Positions 28,388-38,755 of a stretch of DNA of 64,000 bases are shown here, piece by piece (the first letter of the stretch is position 1; every line of letters begins with the position of its first letter). The position numbers and the translations under genes were made by a program. Source of the DNA: Mycoplasmatota bacterium (GTDB taxonomy: Bacteria; Bacillota_I; Bacilli_A; Izemoplasmatales; Hujiaoplasmataceae); the NCBI GenBank assembly GCA_027859085.1, contig JAQIBJ010000077.1:1-64000 (forward strand). The letters run 5' to 3'. The notes beneath the pieces are model-generated. The model made no database searches. It was given only the letters and a program-made list of their open reading frames with translations, and was not told the DNA's origin.

Positions 28388-30550
28388 TTATATGTTGAAA
28401 ATAATTTCATAATCCTTTTTCCCATTATAATAGAAATATCGATATCGATATAATTTTCCATAGACATTTACAATACTACCCTGTTCCTTTGTAATATAAA
28501 TATTGTTTAATTCTTCATATAAGTTTTGAATGACTTTTTCACTAGGAAACCCATAACTATTCTTTCCCGCTGAGATGTAAGCGTATTTTGGTTTAAAATG
28601 CTGAATGAACATTTTAGTCGATGAAGTCTTTGATCCATGATGAGCAACTTTTAGATGATCCACTTCAAAATGATATTCACGAATCATCATTGCTTCTATT
28701 TCATTTTCAATATCGCCTGTAAACAGCCAACTTTCACCGCTGATCATCGTGTATAGTACCAAAGCGTTATTATTCTCATTTTCAAATCCTTGATCGCCAT
28801 TCAAAACATATATAGGTGTATTTCCACAGTTTATAATATCGCCCTTTGAAACCACCTTCTGAATGGACAAATCAGTATTTTCATATATTTTAGAAACATA
28901 AAGTTTTTTTACATTAATCGCTGATAATATATCATTAATTTCTCCATAATGGTCTTGGTGCTGGTGAGTTAAAATTATCGCATCTAATGATTTAATATTT
29001 TCACCTGTAAAATATTGAATCAGAGTGTCATAATCATCTGGACCACCAGTATCAATGAGTAAACGACAATCTTTTGTTTGAATATAACTTGCTTCTGCTT
29101 GATTGACATCAAATAGAATCACTTTAACGTCATCGTTTAACAATGTAAATTGTAAAATTACAACAATAAATCCAAACCATAGAAAAGCAATTCTTCTTTT
29201 ATGTTTTTTGTAATAGACAATTGTAATTACAATAACTAACCAAAACAATAATTTTATAAAAGAATTAGAAAAATTATAATTATAGTAAATATTAATTTCG
29301 GCTACATAAATCATCAATCTTTCAAAACCTTTAACAAAAAACAAATACATTGGACTTAAATATGGACAAACCAAAAGAATGATGGCTCCAGGCAATAATA
29401 TCAAACTAACATAAACAATAAATATGGGATTTAATAATACATTCAATAAACCAAATGTTTTGTTGATGGATAATGTAATCGGTAAACTAAAAACAATAGC
29501 GATGAAACTTATAAGCAATAACTTACTTATCCCTTGTTTGTGAATATATAATGCTTTAAATAATATTAATACATAAGCCATTAAAAATGACAGTTGGAAT
29601 CCTAAACTAAATATATAGTATGGATTTATTCCAAGGAAAGCAATAAAAACAAAAGACAAATAATCACTGGCACTAAATCGTCGCTTACTTTCCTTAGTCA
29701 ATAGAATAATAAAGAGAAATAGTGAAGCTCTAACAATAGAAATAGAGAAACCTGTCACTATATTATAAAATAATAGAAATATTGTTAATATGAAATGATA
29801 TGTCTGTCTTTTTAAGTAAAATAACTGTAATATTTTGTTAAGCATTAATACAATAAAACCTAAATGCATACCTGAAATCGCAAAAAGATGTGAAATACCT
29901 ATGTCATTAGAGAGTTTTTTCACCGAATCATCCAAATCTTCTTTATATCCTAGAATAAATAGTTTCATATAGGTTGAAACATCTTTGGAGTAATTTTCAT
30001 CAAAGTAATTTTTGATATGAAATGATACGATGTTTAGATTATATTTTTGAGTCAATATTGAAATATGGCTTGAATCTATTCTATCAACAATCTTTTGTGT
30101 TTTTAAATACTCGCTATAATTAAAATTATGTTCAACATGTTTTTGATCATACTCAATAAATTTTCCTTCTATATAAATAATCATACCTGGTTTAAAAGAC
30201 ATTGCATCTTCATCATAGACAATATATCTATATTTCGATTTAACAATTAAGTAGTTACTATGAACTTCAATGACTTCGCCGTTAATTGGTAGATTTTCAG
30301 GTTTTACTTGATTGATTTGTATAATTCTAATGCCTATAAAAATGACGAAAAATAATGTGATTAACATCAATTGTTTAAATTTATAATAGATAAATATTAG
30401 ATAAACTATCACAAAAATGATCAAATATTGATGCTTAGTTGCAAATAGAAATAACGAAATAATTAATGAAATATGAGCATATTTAGAAGCACTAAACAGT
30501 AATATTGTCTTTAATTTTTTCATATATGTATTCTTTAATTCCTGAAACAT
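28388..30550 (-). CDS. comEC: ComEC/Rec2 competence DNA-internalisation protein
   Basis: HLFAISGMHLGFIVL; metallo-beta-lactamase HQHQDHYGE, LFTGDIENEIE, VAHHGSKTSSTKMFI. Confidence 0.94.
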   Translation of the reverse strand: MFQELKNTYMKKLKTILLFSASKYAHISLIISLFLFATKHQYLIIFVIVYLIFIYYKFKQLMLITLFFVIFIGIRIIQINQVKPENLPINGEVIEVHSNYLIVKSKYRYIVYDEDAMSFKPGMIIYIEGKFIEYDQKHVEHNFNYSEYLKTQKIVDRIDSSHISILTQKYNLNIVSFHIKNYFDENYSKDVSTYMKLFILGYKEDLDDSVKKLSNDIGISHLFAISGMHLGFIVLMLNKILQLFYLKRQTYHFILTIFLLFYNIVTGFSISIVRASLFLFIILLTKESKRRFSASDYLSFVFIAFLGINPYYIFSLGFQLSFLMAYVLILFKALYIHKQGISKLLLISFIAIVFSLPITLSINKTFGLLNVLLNPIFIVYVSLILLPGAIILLVCPYLSPMYLFFVKGFERLMIYVAEINIYYNYNFSNSFIKLLFWLVIVITIVYYKKHKRRIAFLWFGFIVVILQFTLLNDDVKVILFDVNQAEASYIQTKDCRLLIDTGGPDDYDTLIQYFTGENIKSLDAIILTHQHQDHYGEINDILSAINVKKLYVSKIYENTDLSIQKVVSKGDIINCGNTPIYVLNGDQGFENENNNALVLYTMISGESWLFTGDIENEIEAMMIREYHFEVDHLKVAHHGSKTSSTKMFIQHFKPKYAYISAGKNSYGFPSEKVIQNLYEELNNIYITKEQGSIVNVYGKLYRYRYFYYNGKKDYEIIFNI

Positions 30551-32219
30551 TCATTATTTCCTCTATTGAATTAAAACCACCATTTATATCCCTATATTCT
30601 ATAATTCTTTCACCCAATATAATACCAATACCAGATAATGTTTGCAGTTGTTCTAAACCCGCTGTATTGATATTGACTTTGTCAACGGGTGTGTTTGGTA
30701 GTTGAGGGACTTGACTTTCAATGCTTGGAATATGAATAGATATGGATTCTGAAATTGACTGACTAAAGTCAATGATTGCAATATTTGCATTTATAGTTAA
30801 CCCACCAGCTATATATATTAAATCCACAACATCAATGCCTTTAGTCACATAATAAGTACCAGGATTGAATACTTCACCAGTGATTGAGACATATATGTTT
30901 TCATCAAATTGACTTGGTATAACAATAATTTCTTCATCTAATAATATTCTTGTTAAATTCACTTCATTTTGATCTGCATCTCCTGTAAAACCACCGGCTC
31001 TATTGATTAACATTAATAACCGATCGCCTGGTCTCATCGTATAAATACCAGGAAAATATACTTCTCCCCTTATTTCAACAAATAAATTGTCTTGTGTTGT
31101 TACTACTTTATCAACAATAATTAAATCTTCATCATTGAGAATCTCTGATAAATTCAAACTAATGGAATCTGCATCAGGTCTAAATCCACCTGCCATTCTT
31201 ATTAAATCTAAAACCCTAGAACCTTCTTTTAAATAATATACGCCAGGATATTTCACTTCTCCCTTTAAATCAACAGCCATCATCATTTCTGATTCAATGG
31301 TTGAAATTATAATTAACTGTTCATCTTGAACAAATTCTGATAGATTTATATGTTCATAATCAGCATTTTCATCAAAACCACCGGCAAGATTTATCACATC
31401 AACAACTCTATCGCCCTGATTAAAGAAATATACCCCGGGATTCTTAACCGCACCTTTAATATCAACTGCTAAAGTATTTTCTTTTTCATTCTTACTTTCA
31501 ATAGTAATCACTTGATGATTACTAAGCAATTCTACAAGATTGATATCTTCAGTATGTGCGTCTTCAAGTAAACCACCAGCTGCATTGATTAAATCGATTA
31601 CCAAATCACTAGCTTCCATATAATAAACGCCAGGATAAGTCACTTGTCCCTTGATTTCAACATATAGCTTCATATCATCAAGACTCTTAATAATTATAGA
31701 GTCTCCTTCAGATAATTTTTGAGCCAAGTTTATTAAGGCAATATTTGCATTTATACTGAACCCGCCTGCATCTTCTACTAAATCGTTGATAATCGCGTTC
31801 TCTTTCAACTTGTACAATCCCGGGTTCAATACTTCACCTTTGACCTCAACGTTGATGTAGCGCTGAATGTTAGGTGTCTCTGTGGAATTATTCATCTTCC
31901 TTGGTATAACAATGACCATCTCATCTTCTAACTTTTGAGAACGATTAATGTCATCTACAAAAGCATCTTCTGTTAATCCTCCAGCTTTATTGATTAAATC
32001 CAATACTCTTTCATCTTTTCCGCAAGCATAAATTCCAGGCAAATGAACTTCGCCTTTAATTTCAACTTGTATGTCAGCAGTAACATTCAATGATTCTGTT
32101 GTTAACTGATAATTCATTTCATTTACTGGCACCTTTGAAATAAAATTATTAACAATAACAAATCCAATAATCCCGATTAATATTAGAAAAATACCTATGT
32201 TGTTTTTAATCCAATTCAT
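30492..32219 (-). CDS. comEA: ComEA-like protein with seven tandem SLBB-like repeats and C-terminal HhH domain
   Basis: Seven VxxKGxVxxPGxYxxxxxxxVxDLIxxAGGxxxxAxxxxINLxxxxxD units; terminal VNINTAGLEQLQTLSGIGIILGERIIEYR. Confidence 0.9.
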   Translation of the reverse strand: MNWIKNNIGIFLILIGIIGFVIVNNFISKVPVNEMNYQLTTESLNVTADIQVEIKGEVHLPGIYACGKDERVLDLINKAGGLTEDAFVDDINRSQKLEDEMVIVIPRKMNNSTETPNIQRYINVEVKGEVLNPGLYKLKENAIINDLVEDAGGFSINANIALINLAQKLSEGDSIIIKSLDDMKLYVEIKGQVTYPGVYYMEASDLVIDLINAAGGLLEDAHTEDINLVELLSNHQVITIESKNEKENTLAVDIKGAVKNPGVYFFNQGDRVVDVINLAGGFDENADYEHINLSEFVQDEQLIIISTIESEMMMAVDLKGEVKYPGVYYLKEGSRVLDLIRMAGGFRPDADSISLNLSEILNDEDLIIVDKVVTTQDNLFVEIRGEVYFPGIYTMRPGDRLLMLINRAGGFTGDADQNEVNLTRILLDEEIIVIPSQFDENIYVSITGEVFNPGTYYVTKGIDVVDLIYIAGGLTINANIAIIDFSQSISESISIHIPSIESQVPQLPNTPVDKVNINTAGLEQLQTLSGIGIILGERIIEYRDINGGFNSIEEIMNVSGIKEYIYEKIKDNITV

Positions 32220-32275
32220 AAAATCACCTCAATTAAATAATACAGTTCTAAGGTGAAAAATCTTTATAAAAAAAA

Positions 32276-32292
32276 CACTCAATTATTGAGTG
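32276..32292 (-). terminator. Terminator of the yqeM-like methyltransferase gene
   Basis: CACTCAAT/ATTGAGTG followed by 8 T on the minus strand. Confidence 0.65.
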
Positions 32293-32295
32293 CTT

Positions 32296-32973
32296 TTATT
32301 TTGCTTTTTGTACAACATATATCTTTCTTTCAGGTAAGGTTTTTGAATCGATTAATTTGAATCCTACTTTTTCTATAATTTTTTCGTATTCTAAATATTC
32401 ATGTGTTTGTTCATGAATATGAATTTCTTGTGGATTCTCTTCATTTTCAACTTTAATTGTATGAATGATACTATGGGGTTTATCACCTTTTTTGCTCTTC
32501 CAATGAAAATTAAATTCTTCATCAATTTCTTCATACCCATCAAAAGCATCAATAAACTCAACTGATAAAATATCGAAAATAAAAATGCCGTTATCTTTTA
32601 AACTATTATATATATTGGTAAAACCAAATTCAACATCTTCTAAATCAGATAAATGATTGATCACATCCATAGATGCAATAATTAAATCAAAATCATAATC
32701 TATTGGATCCAAAAGATCATAAACACCAACTTCAATGTCTAAACCTTCGTTTTCAGCTCTTTGAGAAACGATGTAAAGCATATTTTCACTTAAGTCAGTT
32801 GCGACCACATCATTTCCTAAACGAGCCAGTTGGATAGAAAGATTACCAGTACCACATCCAATATCCAAAACAGATCCTGTTGTTGAGTATTTTGATATGT
32901 AATCTAAATACTGTTCGTAAACCTCTTCGTCAATAAAGGCATCATAAAAATTTGCTAGATAATCATATTCCAT
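32296..32973 (-). CDS. Class I SAM-dependent methyltransferase (YqeM-like)
   Basis: VLDIGCGTGNLSIQLARLG; GAGGA upstream of ATG 32973; position in yqe cluster. Confidence 0.9.
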   Translation of the reverse strand: MEYDYLANFYDAFIDEEVYEQYLDYISKYSTTGSVLDIGCGTGNLSIQLARLGNDVVATDLSENMLYIVSQRAENEGLDIEVGVYDLLDPIDYDFDLIIASMDVINHLSDLEDVEFGFTNIYNSLKDNGIFIFDILSVEFIDAFDGYEEIDEEFNFHWKSKKGDKPHSIIHTIKVENEENPQEIHIHEQTHEYLEYEKIIEKVGFKLIDSKTLPERKIYVVQKAK

Positions 32974-33310
32974 TATCAAGGTCCTCAATATTTATTTTTT
33001 TTCGATCATAAAATAATTTTTCTATTTGATAATCGTTTCTTGTGTCCTTATGCATTATATGAATGATTATCTTTTTTAAATCTATTAAAACCCATCGATG
33101 AGATGTATCACTTTCAACATGAAAATCATCTTGGTCTTCAAGTATTCTTTTGATAAAGTCTACTGATGAGTGAGCTTGTCTTTCATTAGAAGCTGATGCA
33201 ATTATCTGATAATCAAAAAAAGGAGACTGCCCTCTAAAATCATATATTAATATATCATATAATTTTAAGTCTGATAATGTATTATATACTTTTGTTAAAC
33301 TAACGCTCAT
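32963..33310 (-). CDS. rsfS: Ribosomal silencing factor RsfS
   Basis: YDILIYDFRGQSPFFDYQIIASASNERQAHSSVDFI, WVLIDLKKIIIHIM. Confidence 0.92.
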   Translation of the reverse strand: MSVSLTKVYNTLSDLKLYDILIYDFRGQSPFFDYQIIASASNERQAHSSVDFIKRILEDQDDFHVESDTSHRWVLIDLKKIIIHIMHKDTRNDYQIEKLFYDRKKINIEDLDNGI

Positions 33311-33890
33311 TAATTACCTCCGTTTTATTTTTATAATAAGACAATGCATCTTTTGATAAAGCAGATACATTTCTATTCTTTTTTTCTAAGTAGCCTACTG
33401 AATTATTAAAAATATGGTATGTGACTAAATCAAGATCTTTTATTGCCATGTCTCTTAAAGACTCATCTACAAATGCTCTTGATTCTTCAATATAATCACT
33501 AATAAACACAATTTGTTCAACTCTTGATTTGAAAATTCTACCTGTGCAGTGATAAATAATAGCATCTATTATCTCTTGATCATCAATTGAGAAAACAAGT
33601 TCTGCCTTACCAGCTGCTGAATAAGCATGTAAACAACCTTGTGGTATTTGCTTTAATTCATCTTCACTAAACTTTTTTTTAGCCATTTCAAATGCATCAT
33701 CAATTGATTCGTTTTTAGTGAAATCATGTAAAAGTGCTGCAACTTCAAGTCTAAACAAATCCACTGAGTGAATCTTTCCTAATTTCAAAGCCATATCTCT
33801 CACACTGAGCGTATGATTCAATCTGTCTTGATCAGATTCAAAAACATTCACTAGATATGAAATGATGTTTTCAATAAGGTTACTTTTCAT
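33300..33890 (-). CDS. yqeK: YqeK family HD-domain hydrolase
   Basis: RLNHTLSVRDMALKL, AALLHDFTKN, GCLHAYSAA, IIYHCTGR. Confidence 0.92.
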   Translation of the reverse strand: MKSNLIENIISYLVNVFESDQDRLNHTLSVRDMALKLGKIHSVDLFRLEVAALLHDFTKNESIDDAFEMAKKKFSEDELKQIPQGCLHAYSAAGKAELVFSIDDQEIIDAIIYHCTGRIFKSRVEQIVFISDYIEESRAFVDESLRDMAIKDLDLVTYHIFNNSVGYLEKKNRNVSALSKDALSYYKNKTEVINER

Positions 33891-35011
33891 TAAATAATCG
33901 CCATTCTTGTATAAACACCAACAACAAATGGTGCATAAGCTTTAACATGAAAAGGTGCTCTTAATGTTACAAAACCCAAGCCTGAAAATACGATATCATA
34001 CTTTTGATTGTCTCTAATTCTAAATTCATGAAATACCCATTTTGGCAATTCTTCATCTAAAGAAGTCGGTGGCGATAACAAACTGTATAATTTATCTTTA
34101 TATAGTCTATTGGCTTTTTCTGTTTTCGTCCGATGAATGTTTAATTTATTGGAAAAATAGGTCACAACATTAATGACATCACAAGTTTCTCCAGAAATAA
34201 TATCTATTCTGGCCAAACCTCCAAAGAATAAAGTTTGTTCTTCATTTAACTGAAAAACTAACGGTTTAACTTCTTTTTGAGGATACGTTAACTTATAAGA
34301 TTTTCTTGAAAGATAATGCATGTATTGGTGTTTGTTAATAACACCAGGAGTGTCATAAATGATAGATCCATCTACTAAATTAAACCCAATCATTCCTAAC
34401 GTCGTATGAGGCGATAAAGATTCAGTCACAATATTAGAAGCAGCCCCTAAATATCTTTTCAAGATTTGATTAATGATTTTAGATTTACCAACATTGGTTG
34501 AACCAACGATGTAAACATTTCTTTTACCTTTATGTTTATAAATCAGTCTCATCAGTTCATCAAAATTATCATCATATTTAGCTGAAACTAAAACACAGTC
34601 CAATACGGAAAAACCTTGGTGTTTCAACATTACTTTCAACCAATTTAGAATTTTCTTTAACTTAACATTTTTTGGAAGTAAGTCAACTTTATTTCCAACT
34701 AAGATAACATCTTTCATCTCAGTTAAAGTTTTAATTGCAGGAACAAATGAACCAGAAAAATCAAAAATATCAACGATTTTAACAATTAAAGCATCTTCAT
34801 TTTTAATCTTTTCAACCACTTCTAAAAATTCATCATTAGACACTTCATAAGGAAAAGTTTCTGAATAATTTTTGATTCTGAAACAACGCTGGCATATCAA
34901 TTCATCTTCAGATCTGTTTGATAAAAGTTCTTCACTTACGTAACCTGGCTTTGTATTATCCTTACTTTGAATTTTAGAGCCGCAGCCATTACAATATGCA
35001 TTTTCAAACAT
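33890..35011 (-). CDS. yqeH: YqeH circularly permuted GTPase
   Basis: CNGCG...CQRCF zinc finger, VGNKVDLLPKN, YIVGSTNVGKSKIIN, YDTPGVIN. Confidence 0.94.
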   Translation of the reverse strand: MFENAYCNGCGSKIQSKDNTKPGYVSEELLSNRSEDELICQRCFRIKNYSETFPYEVSNDEFLEVVEKIKNEDALIVKIVDIFDFSGSFVPAIKTLTEMKDVILVGNKVDLLPKNVKLKKILNWLKVMLKHQGFSVLDCVLVSAKYDDNFDELMRLIYKHKGKRNVYIVGSTNVGKSKIINQILKRYLGAASNIVTESLSPHTTLGMIGFNLVDGSIIYDTPGVINKHQYMHYLSRKSYKLTYPQKEVKPLVFQLNEEQTLFFGGLARIDIISGETCDVINVVTYFSNKLNIHRTKTEKANRLYKDKLYSLLSPPTSLDEELPKWVFHEFRIRDNQKYDIVFSGLGFVTLRAPFHVKAYAPFVVGVYTRMAII

Positions 35012-35014
35012 TGT

Positions 35015-35590
35015 TTACCTCTTTCCCTCTAAATGTAATTTCTCATAATATTCTAAATCAGTTCTTTTTAGTCTATGTAATACTTTTCTTTCTAGACGAC
35101 GATTTAACTTTGTATACCATTTTTCAGTTTTTCGTTTAATCGCATCTACAACAATTGTATAAAATCCCATTCTATTCCCACCAAAAACATCAGTCATAAA
35201 CTGATCACCAATTAAAGCAACTTCTTGTCTCGGAGGATGATTTAGTTTTTTAAGAGCTTTTTTAAACCCGTATTTAAAAGGTTTTCTTGCGCTGAATATA
35301 TATTCACAATCAATATCATCACAAAATTTTTTTACTCTTTGTTCGTTATTGTTTGAAATAATCATCACTTTAAAATCAAGTGATTCCAATTTTTTCATTA
35401 AAGTCTTTATTTGATCGTTTGCTAAATGTTCATCATAAGGAATCAAAGTATTATCCAAATCAATCAATATATTCTTTATTCCTTTTTCTTTCAAAGCTAT
35501 AAAATCTATATCATAAATTGTTTGATGATATTCTTTAGGATAAAAATATTTTTTTCTTAAAAAAATCTCAATCATCTTCGCCTCCGACAT
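35015..35590 (-). CDS. yqeG: YqeG family HAD-IIIA phosphatase
   Basis: NILIDLDNTLIPYD, VMIISNNNE, KPFKYGFKKALK, VALIGDQFMTDVFGGNRMG. Confidence 0.92.
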   Translation of the reverse strand: MSEAKMIEIFLRKKYFYPKEYHQTIYDIDFIALKEKGIKNILIDLDNTLIPYDEHLANDQIKTLMKKLESLDFKVMIISNNNEQRVKKFCDDIDCEYIFSARKPFKYGFKKALKKLNHPPRQEVALIGDQFMTDVFGGNRMGFYTIVVDAIKRKTEKWYTKLNRRLERKVLHRLKRTDLEYYEKLHLEGKR

Positions 35591-35652
35591 TAACCATATT
35601 ATACATAAAAGAATACAAATTGTCTATATTTTTAAAGGTTATTTCCGTTAAT

Positions 35653-36330
35653 CTAATACACAAATCTTTTAATTTCTTTTTTCAAACTTTTATTCAAATA
35701 TTTATGATCAGGGAATATAGTCTCTAATAAAGTATGAAAACTTTTTGAATGATTAGATACTTTTAAATGTGATAATTCATGAAATAAAACCAGCTTCATA
35801 TATTTTTTATCTAAACGAGCCAAAAGCGAATTTAATTTAACAATTCTTTTATTACCAATACAACTGCCTAACCTTGATTTCATTAATTGAGATTTATATG
35901 TCACATTATCTAATAAAATATACTGTTTTATAAAGTACTTATCAAGATCTAAAATATATTGTATTTCCTTTAAAACCATACTTTTATAGAATTTTTCAAT
36001 TTTCTTAGTATTAAATAATGTGTCTTGAATACGAATATACTGATGATCAAAATATATATATTCTTGTATATTTTCATCAACTACAACTGAATATTTCTTA
36101 CCCCATATATACATATTGCTTTCATTATATAAATCATATTTTTCAATCGAGTGATACTTTAATATCCACTTTTTATGTTTAAACATAAATGATTCAATTG
36201 TTTGTTGAGAGATCTTTTTGTTACAAGTTATCTTAATTGTGTTGTCTTCATATCGTATATACATATGTTTAATTTTTTTGAAAAAAACTTGATAATTAAT
36301 TGAATAATTATCAAGTTTAATATGATTCAT
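35653..36330 (-). CDS. YgjP-like (DUF45) metallopeptidase
   Basis: VLFHELSHLKVSNHSKSFHTLL. Confidence 0.87.
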   Translation of the reverse strand: MNHIKLDNYSINYQVFFKKIKHMYIRYEDNTIKITCNKKISQQTIESFMFKHKKWILKYHSIEKYDLYNESNMYIWGKKYSVVVDENIQEYIYFDHQYIRIQDTLFNTKKIEKFYKSMVLKEIQYILDLDKYFIKQYILLDNVTYKSQLMKSRLGSCIGNKRIVKLNSLLARLDKKYMKLVLFHELSHLKVSNHSKSFHTLLETIFPDHKYLNKSLKKEIKRFVY

Positions 36331-37018
36331 CTAGTTCCTCTAAAAATGAAATAACAAAATTAGAACTTTTTTTAGCAACTTCTTTTGAGACTTTTTGATA
36401 TGATATTGTTTGAGAATTATCTTCTACTATATCAGATATCCCTCTCACAGATACAAAGGGAATACTAAATTTATAAGCAGTCATGGCGATGGCCATTCCT
36501 TCCATTTCACACGCTAAAATATTAGAAACATTTTTACTGATTTTGTCCAAATACCGTAATTTTGTAACGAATTTGTCTCCAGATACAATGTTTCCTACTT
36601 TATAATCATAACCCAGTCTATCAAAAATTTCTTTGGCAAGCTTTAAATACTTTCTATCACTTTGGACGATTAATGGATCATCCCCCATTTTACCATAGGG
36701 TAAATCATCAATTGCGTTCAAAGACGCATCAAAATAGGCAATACCTTCGCCCAATATGATATCACCTAATTCAGCGGGTTTCAATCCACCAGCAACACCG
36801 GTATTAATGATCATATTCACATGATAATGGCTTGCTAAAACAGTCGCAGCGATGGCTGCGTTTACCTTACCAATATCCGATTTAACGATCACAATTTCAT
36901 GATTATTAATTTTTCCAAGATAAAAAGTTTTATCGCCAATCAATTCTGTTTTAGCAATAATCATTTTTTCAAAAAAGAAATTTAACTCTATATCAAGTGC
37001 ACCAATAATTCCTATCAC
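36317..37018 (-). CDS. mtnN: 5'-methylthioadenosine/S-adenosylhomocysteine nucleosidase
   Basis: MIGIIGALDIEL, INTGVAGGL, CEMEGMAIAMTAY, SDIVED. Confidence 0.93.
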   Translation of the reverse strand: MIGIIGALDIELNFFFEKMIIAKTELIGDKTFYLGKINNHEIVIVKSDIGKVNAAIAATVLASHYHVNMIINTGVAGGLKPAELGDIILGEGIAYFDASLNAIDDLPYGKMGDDPLIVQSDRKYLKLAKEIFDRLGYDYKVGNIVSGDKFVTKLRYLDKISKNVSNILACEMEGMAIAMTAYKFSIPFVSVRGISDIVEDNSQTISYQKVSKEVAKKSSNFVISFLEELDESY

Positions 37019-37038
37019 AATTCCAACCTCACAATAAA

Positions 37039-37509
37039 CTATTTTACATCTACAATTTCAACTGTAATGTCTTTTCCTGTTTCAGCTTTATAGTTAACTG
37101 TTTGTCCTTTTTTCTGACCAATAAGCGCTTTTCCTAAAGGTGACTCATCAGAAATTTGATTGTTTAAAGGATTCGCTTCAATTGAACCAACAATTTTTAA
37201 TTGTCTCTCAATTTTTTGTTTAACGAATTTTACAGTGACTTGTTTTCCAACTGAAATTAATCTTGAACGACTATTTTCATTAATAATAACACTGTTCTTT
37301 AGAATATTTTCAATTTCTTTAATTCGTGCTTCAATTCTAGCTTGTTCATCCCTTGCTGCATCATAATCAGCATTTTCAGATAAATCTCCTTGTGCTCTAG
37401 CTTCCTTTAAATCTAGTAAATTCTTCTCTCTAATTGGACCTTTTAATTTCTCTAATTCCTTTTTGTGTTGGTCGTAACCAGTTTGTGTTAATTTAAACTT
37501 GTTTTCCAT
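37039..37509 (-). CDS. greA: Transcription elongation factor GreA
   Basis: LTQTGYDQHKKELEKLK, EARAQGDLSENADYDAARDEQ, SPLGKALIGQKKG. Confidence 0.95.
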   Translation of the reverse strand: MENKFKLTQTGYDQHKKELEKLKGPIREKNLLDLKEARAQGDLSENADYDAARDEQARIEARIKEIENILKNSVIINENSRSRLISVGKQVTVKFVKQKIERQLKIVGSIEANPLNNQISDESPLGKALIGQKKGQTVNYKAETGKDITVEIVDVK

Positions 37510-37570
37510 ATTATGTCCCCTTTACATTTTAATATTATAACATATATTTATTATATTCTTAAAATAATTT

Positions 37571-38755
37571 TTATATAATTTTCCTAATCATACTGTTATC
37601 CATTACCGCTATAGGACAAGCAATCCTAACAATTTGCAATGGATGTCTTGCTGCATCCAATTCTAAATCTTCTTCATCCCTAATAATACCTGCTTGCAGT
37701 TGAATGATAGTTTTGTCCGGCATAAGTATCTCTAAACGATCTTTTGGTTCAAAATAATTACGTTGTTGAATAACCAGTTCTTTGTTTTCATAGTCATAAG
37801 CTTTCACTAAGCCAACAAATTCTTTTGTCGGCACTTCACTTCTACTATTGTATAGTTGTTGTTCTATGGTTGTCTCACCTTCAAAAAAACCATGAGATGT
37901 TAATCTATTTTCAGCTTTTTTTATCTCTGATTGATATTGTTCAATAGGCCTCATACAATTCATCTCATAATCATCAATCATCATTCTATAAGTGTTAATC
38001 ACTGTTGCAATATAATGAATTGACTTCATACGTCCTTCTACCTTTAATGAAGCAACTTTTAAATCCAGTAAATCTTTTATTTGATTTGTCGCTTCTAAAT
38101 CTTTAGAAGACATTTGAAAATCATAATCATCAGAAACTAGTGAGTCACCCTCATAAAGATTATATAGCCATCTACAAGTATGTGCGCATCCGCCTCTGTT
38201 AGCATCTCTTAATACTGTATAATTTGATAACGTACAACGGCCAGAATATGACACGCACATTCCTCCATGAATAAACACTTCTAAGTCTGTTTGTGATTTC
38301 GATTGTATCATTTTTATTTCATCAAGAGACGCTTCTCTTGATAACACAACACGTTTTACACCTTGTTTATAAAAATAATTAGACAATACAGAATTAGTTA
38401 ATGAAAATTGAGTTGATAAGTGAATTTCTAAATTTGTTAATGCTTTGGCTTTTTCAATGACAATCATATTAGAACAGATGATTGCATCAACTCCGATTTT
38501 TTCTAATTCTAGTAAATATTCATCCAATCCAAAAACATCTTCATCATGAAAGACCATATTCATTGTCACATAAACTTTTTTATTTAAGTCATGTGCAAAT
38601 TTTACAAGTTCTTCAATCATCGAGTAATCAAAGTTTGAAGCTCTAGCTCTTAATGAAAATTGTTTACCGCCAATATAAACTGCATCAGCACCATATAATA
38701 AAGCAATCTTTGCTTTATACAAATTACCTGCGGGCGCTAATAATTCAGTCAACAT
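37571..38755 (-). CDS. U32 peptidase family protein (YrrO/TrhP2-like)
   Basis: ELLAPAGNLYKAKIALLYGADAVYIGG, HGGMCVSYSGRCTLSNY, RGGCAHTCRW; start MLTELLAPAG. Confidence 0.9.
   Translation of the reverse strand: MLTELLAPAGNLYKAKIALLYGADAVYIGGKQFSLRARASNFDYSMIEELVKFAHDLNKKVYVTMNMVFHDEDVFGLDEYLLELEKIGVDAIICSNMIVIEKAKALTNLEIHLSTQFSLTNSVLSNYFYKQGVKRVVLSREASLDEIKMIQSKSQTDLEVFIHGGMCVSYSGRCTLSNYTVLRDANRGGCAHTCRWLYNLYEGDSLVSDDYDFQMSSKDLEATNQIKDLLDLKVASLKVEGRMKSIHYIATVINTYRMMIDDYEMNCMRPIEQYQSEIKKAENRLTSHGFFEGETTIEQQLYNSRSEVPTKEFVGLVKAYDYENKELVIQQRNYFEPKDRLEILMPDKTIIQLQAGIIRDEEDLELDAARHPLQIVRIACPIAVMDNSMIRKII

Noticed and set aside
30492-30550. comEA/comEC overlap of about 59 nt as a possible frameshift
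   Set aside because: Both proteins have complete domains and comEC may start at 30550 or at the internal Met at 30523; overlap is ordinary translational coupling.
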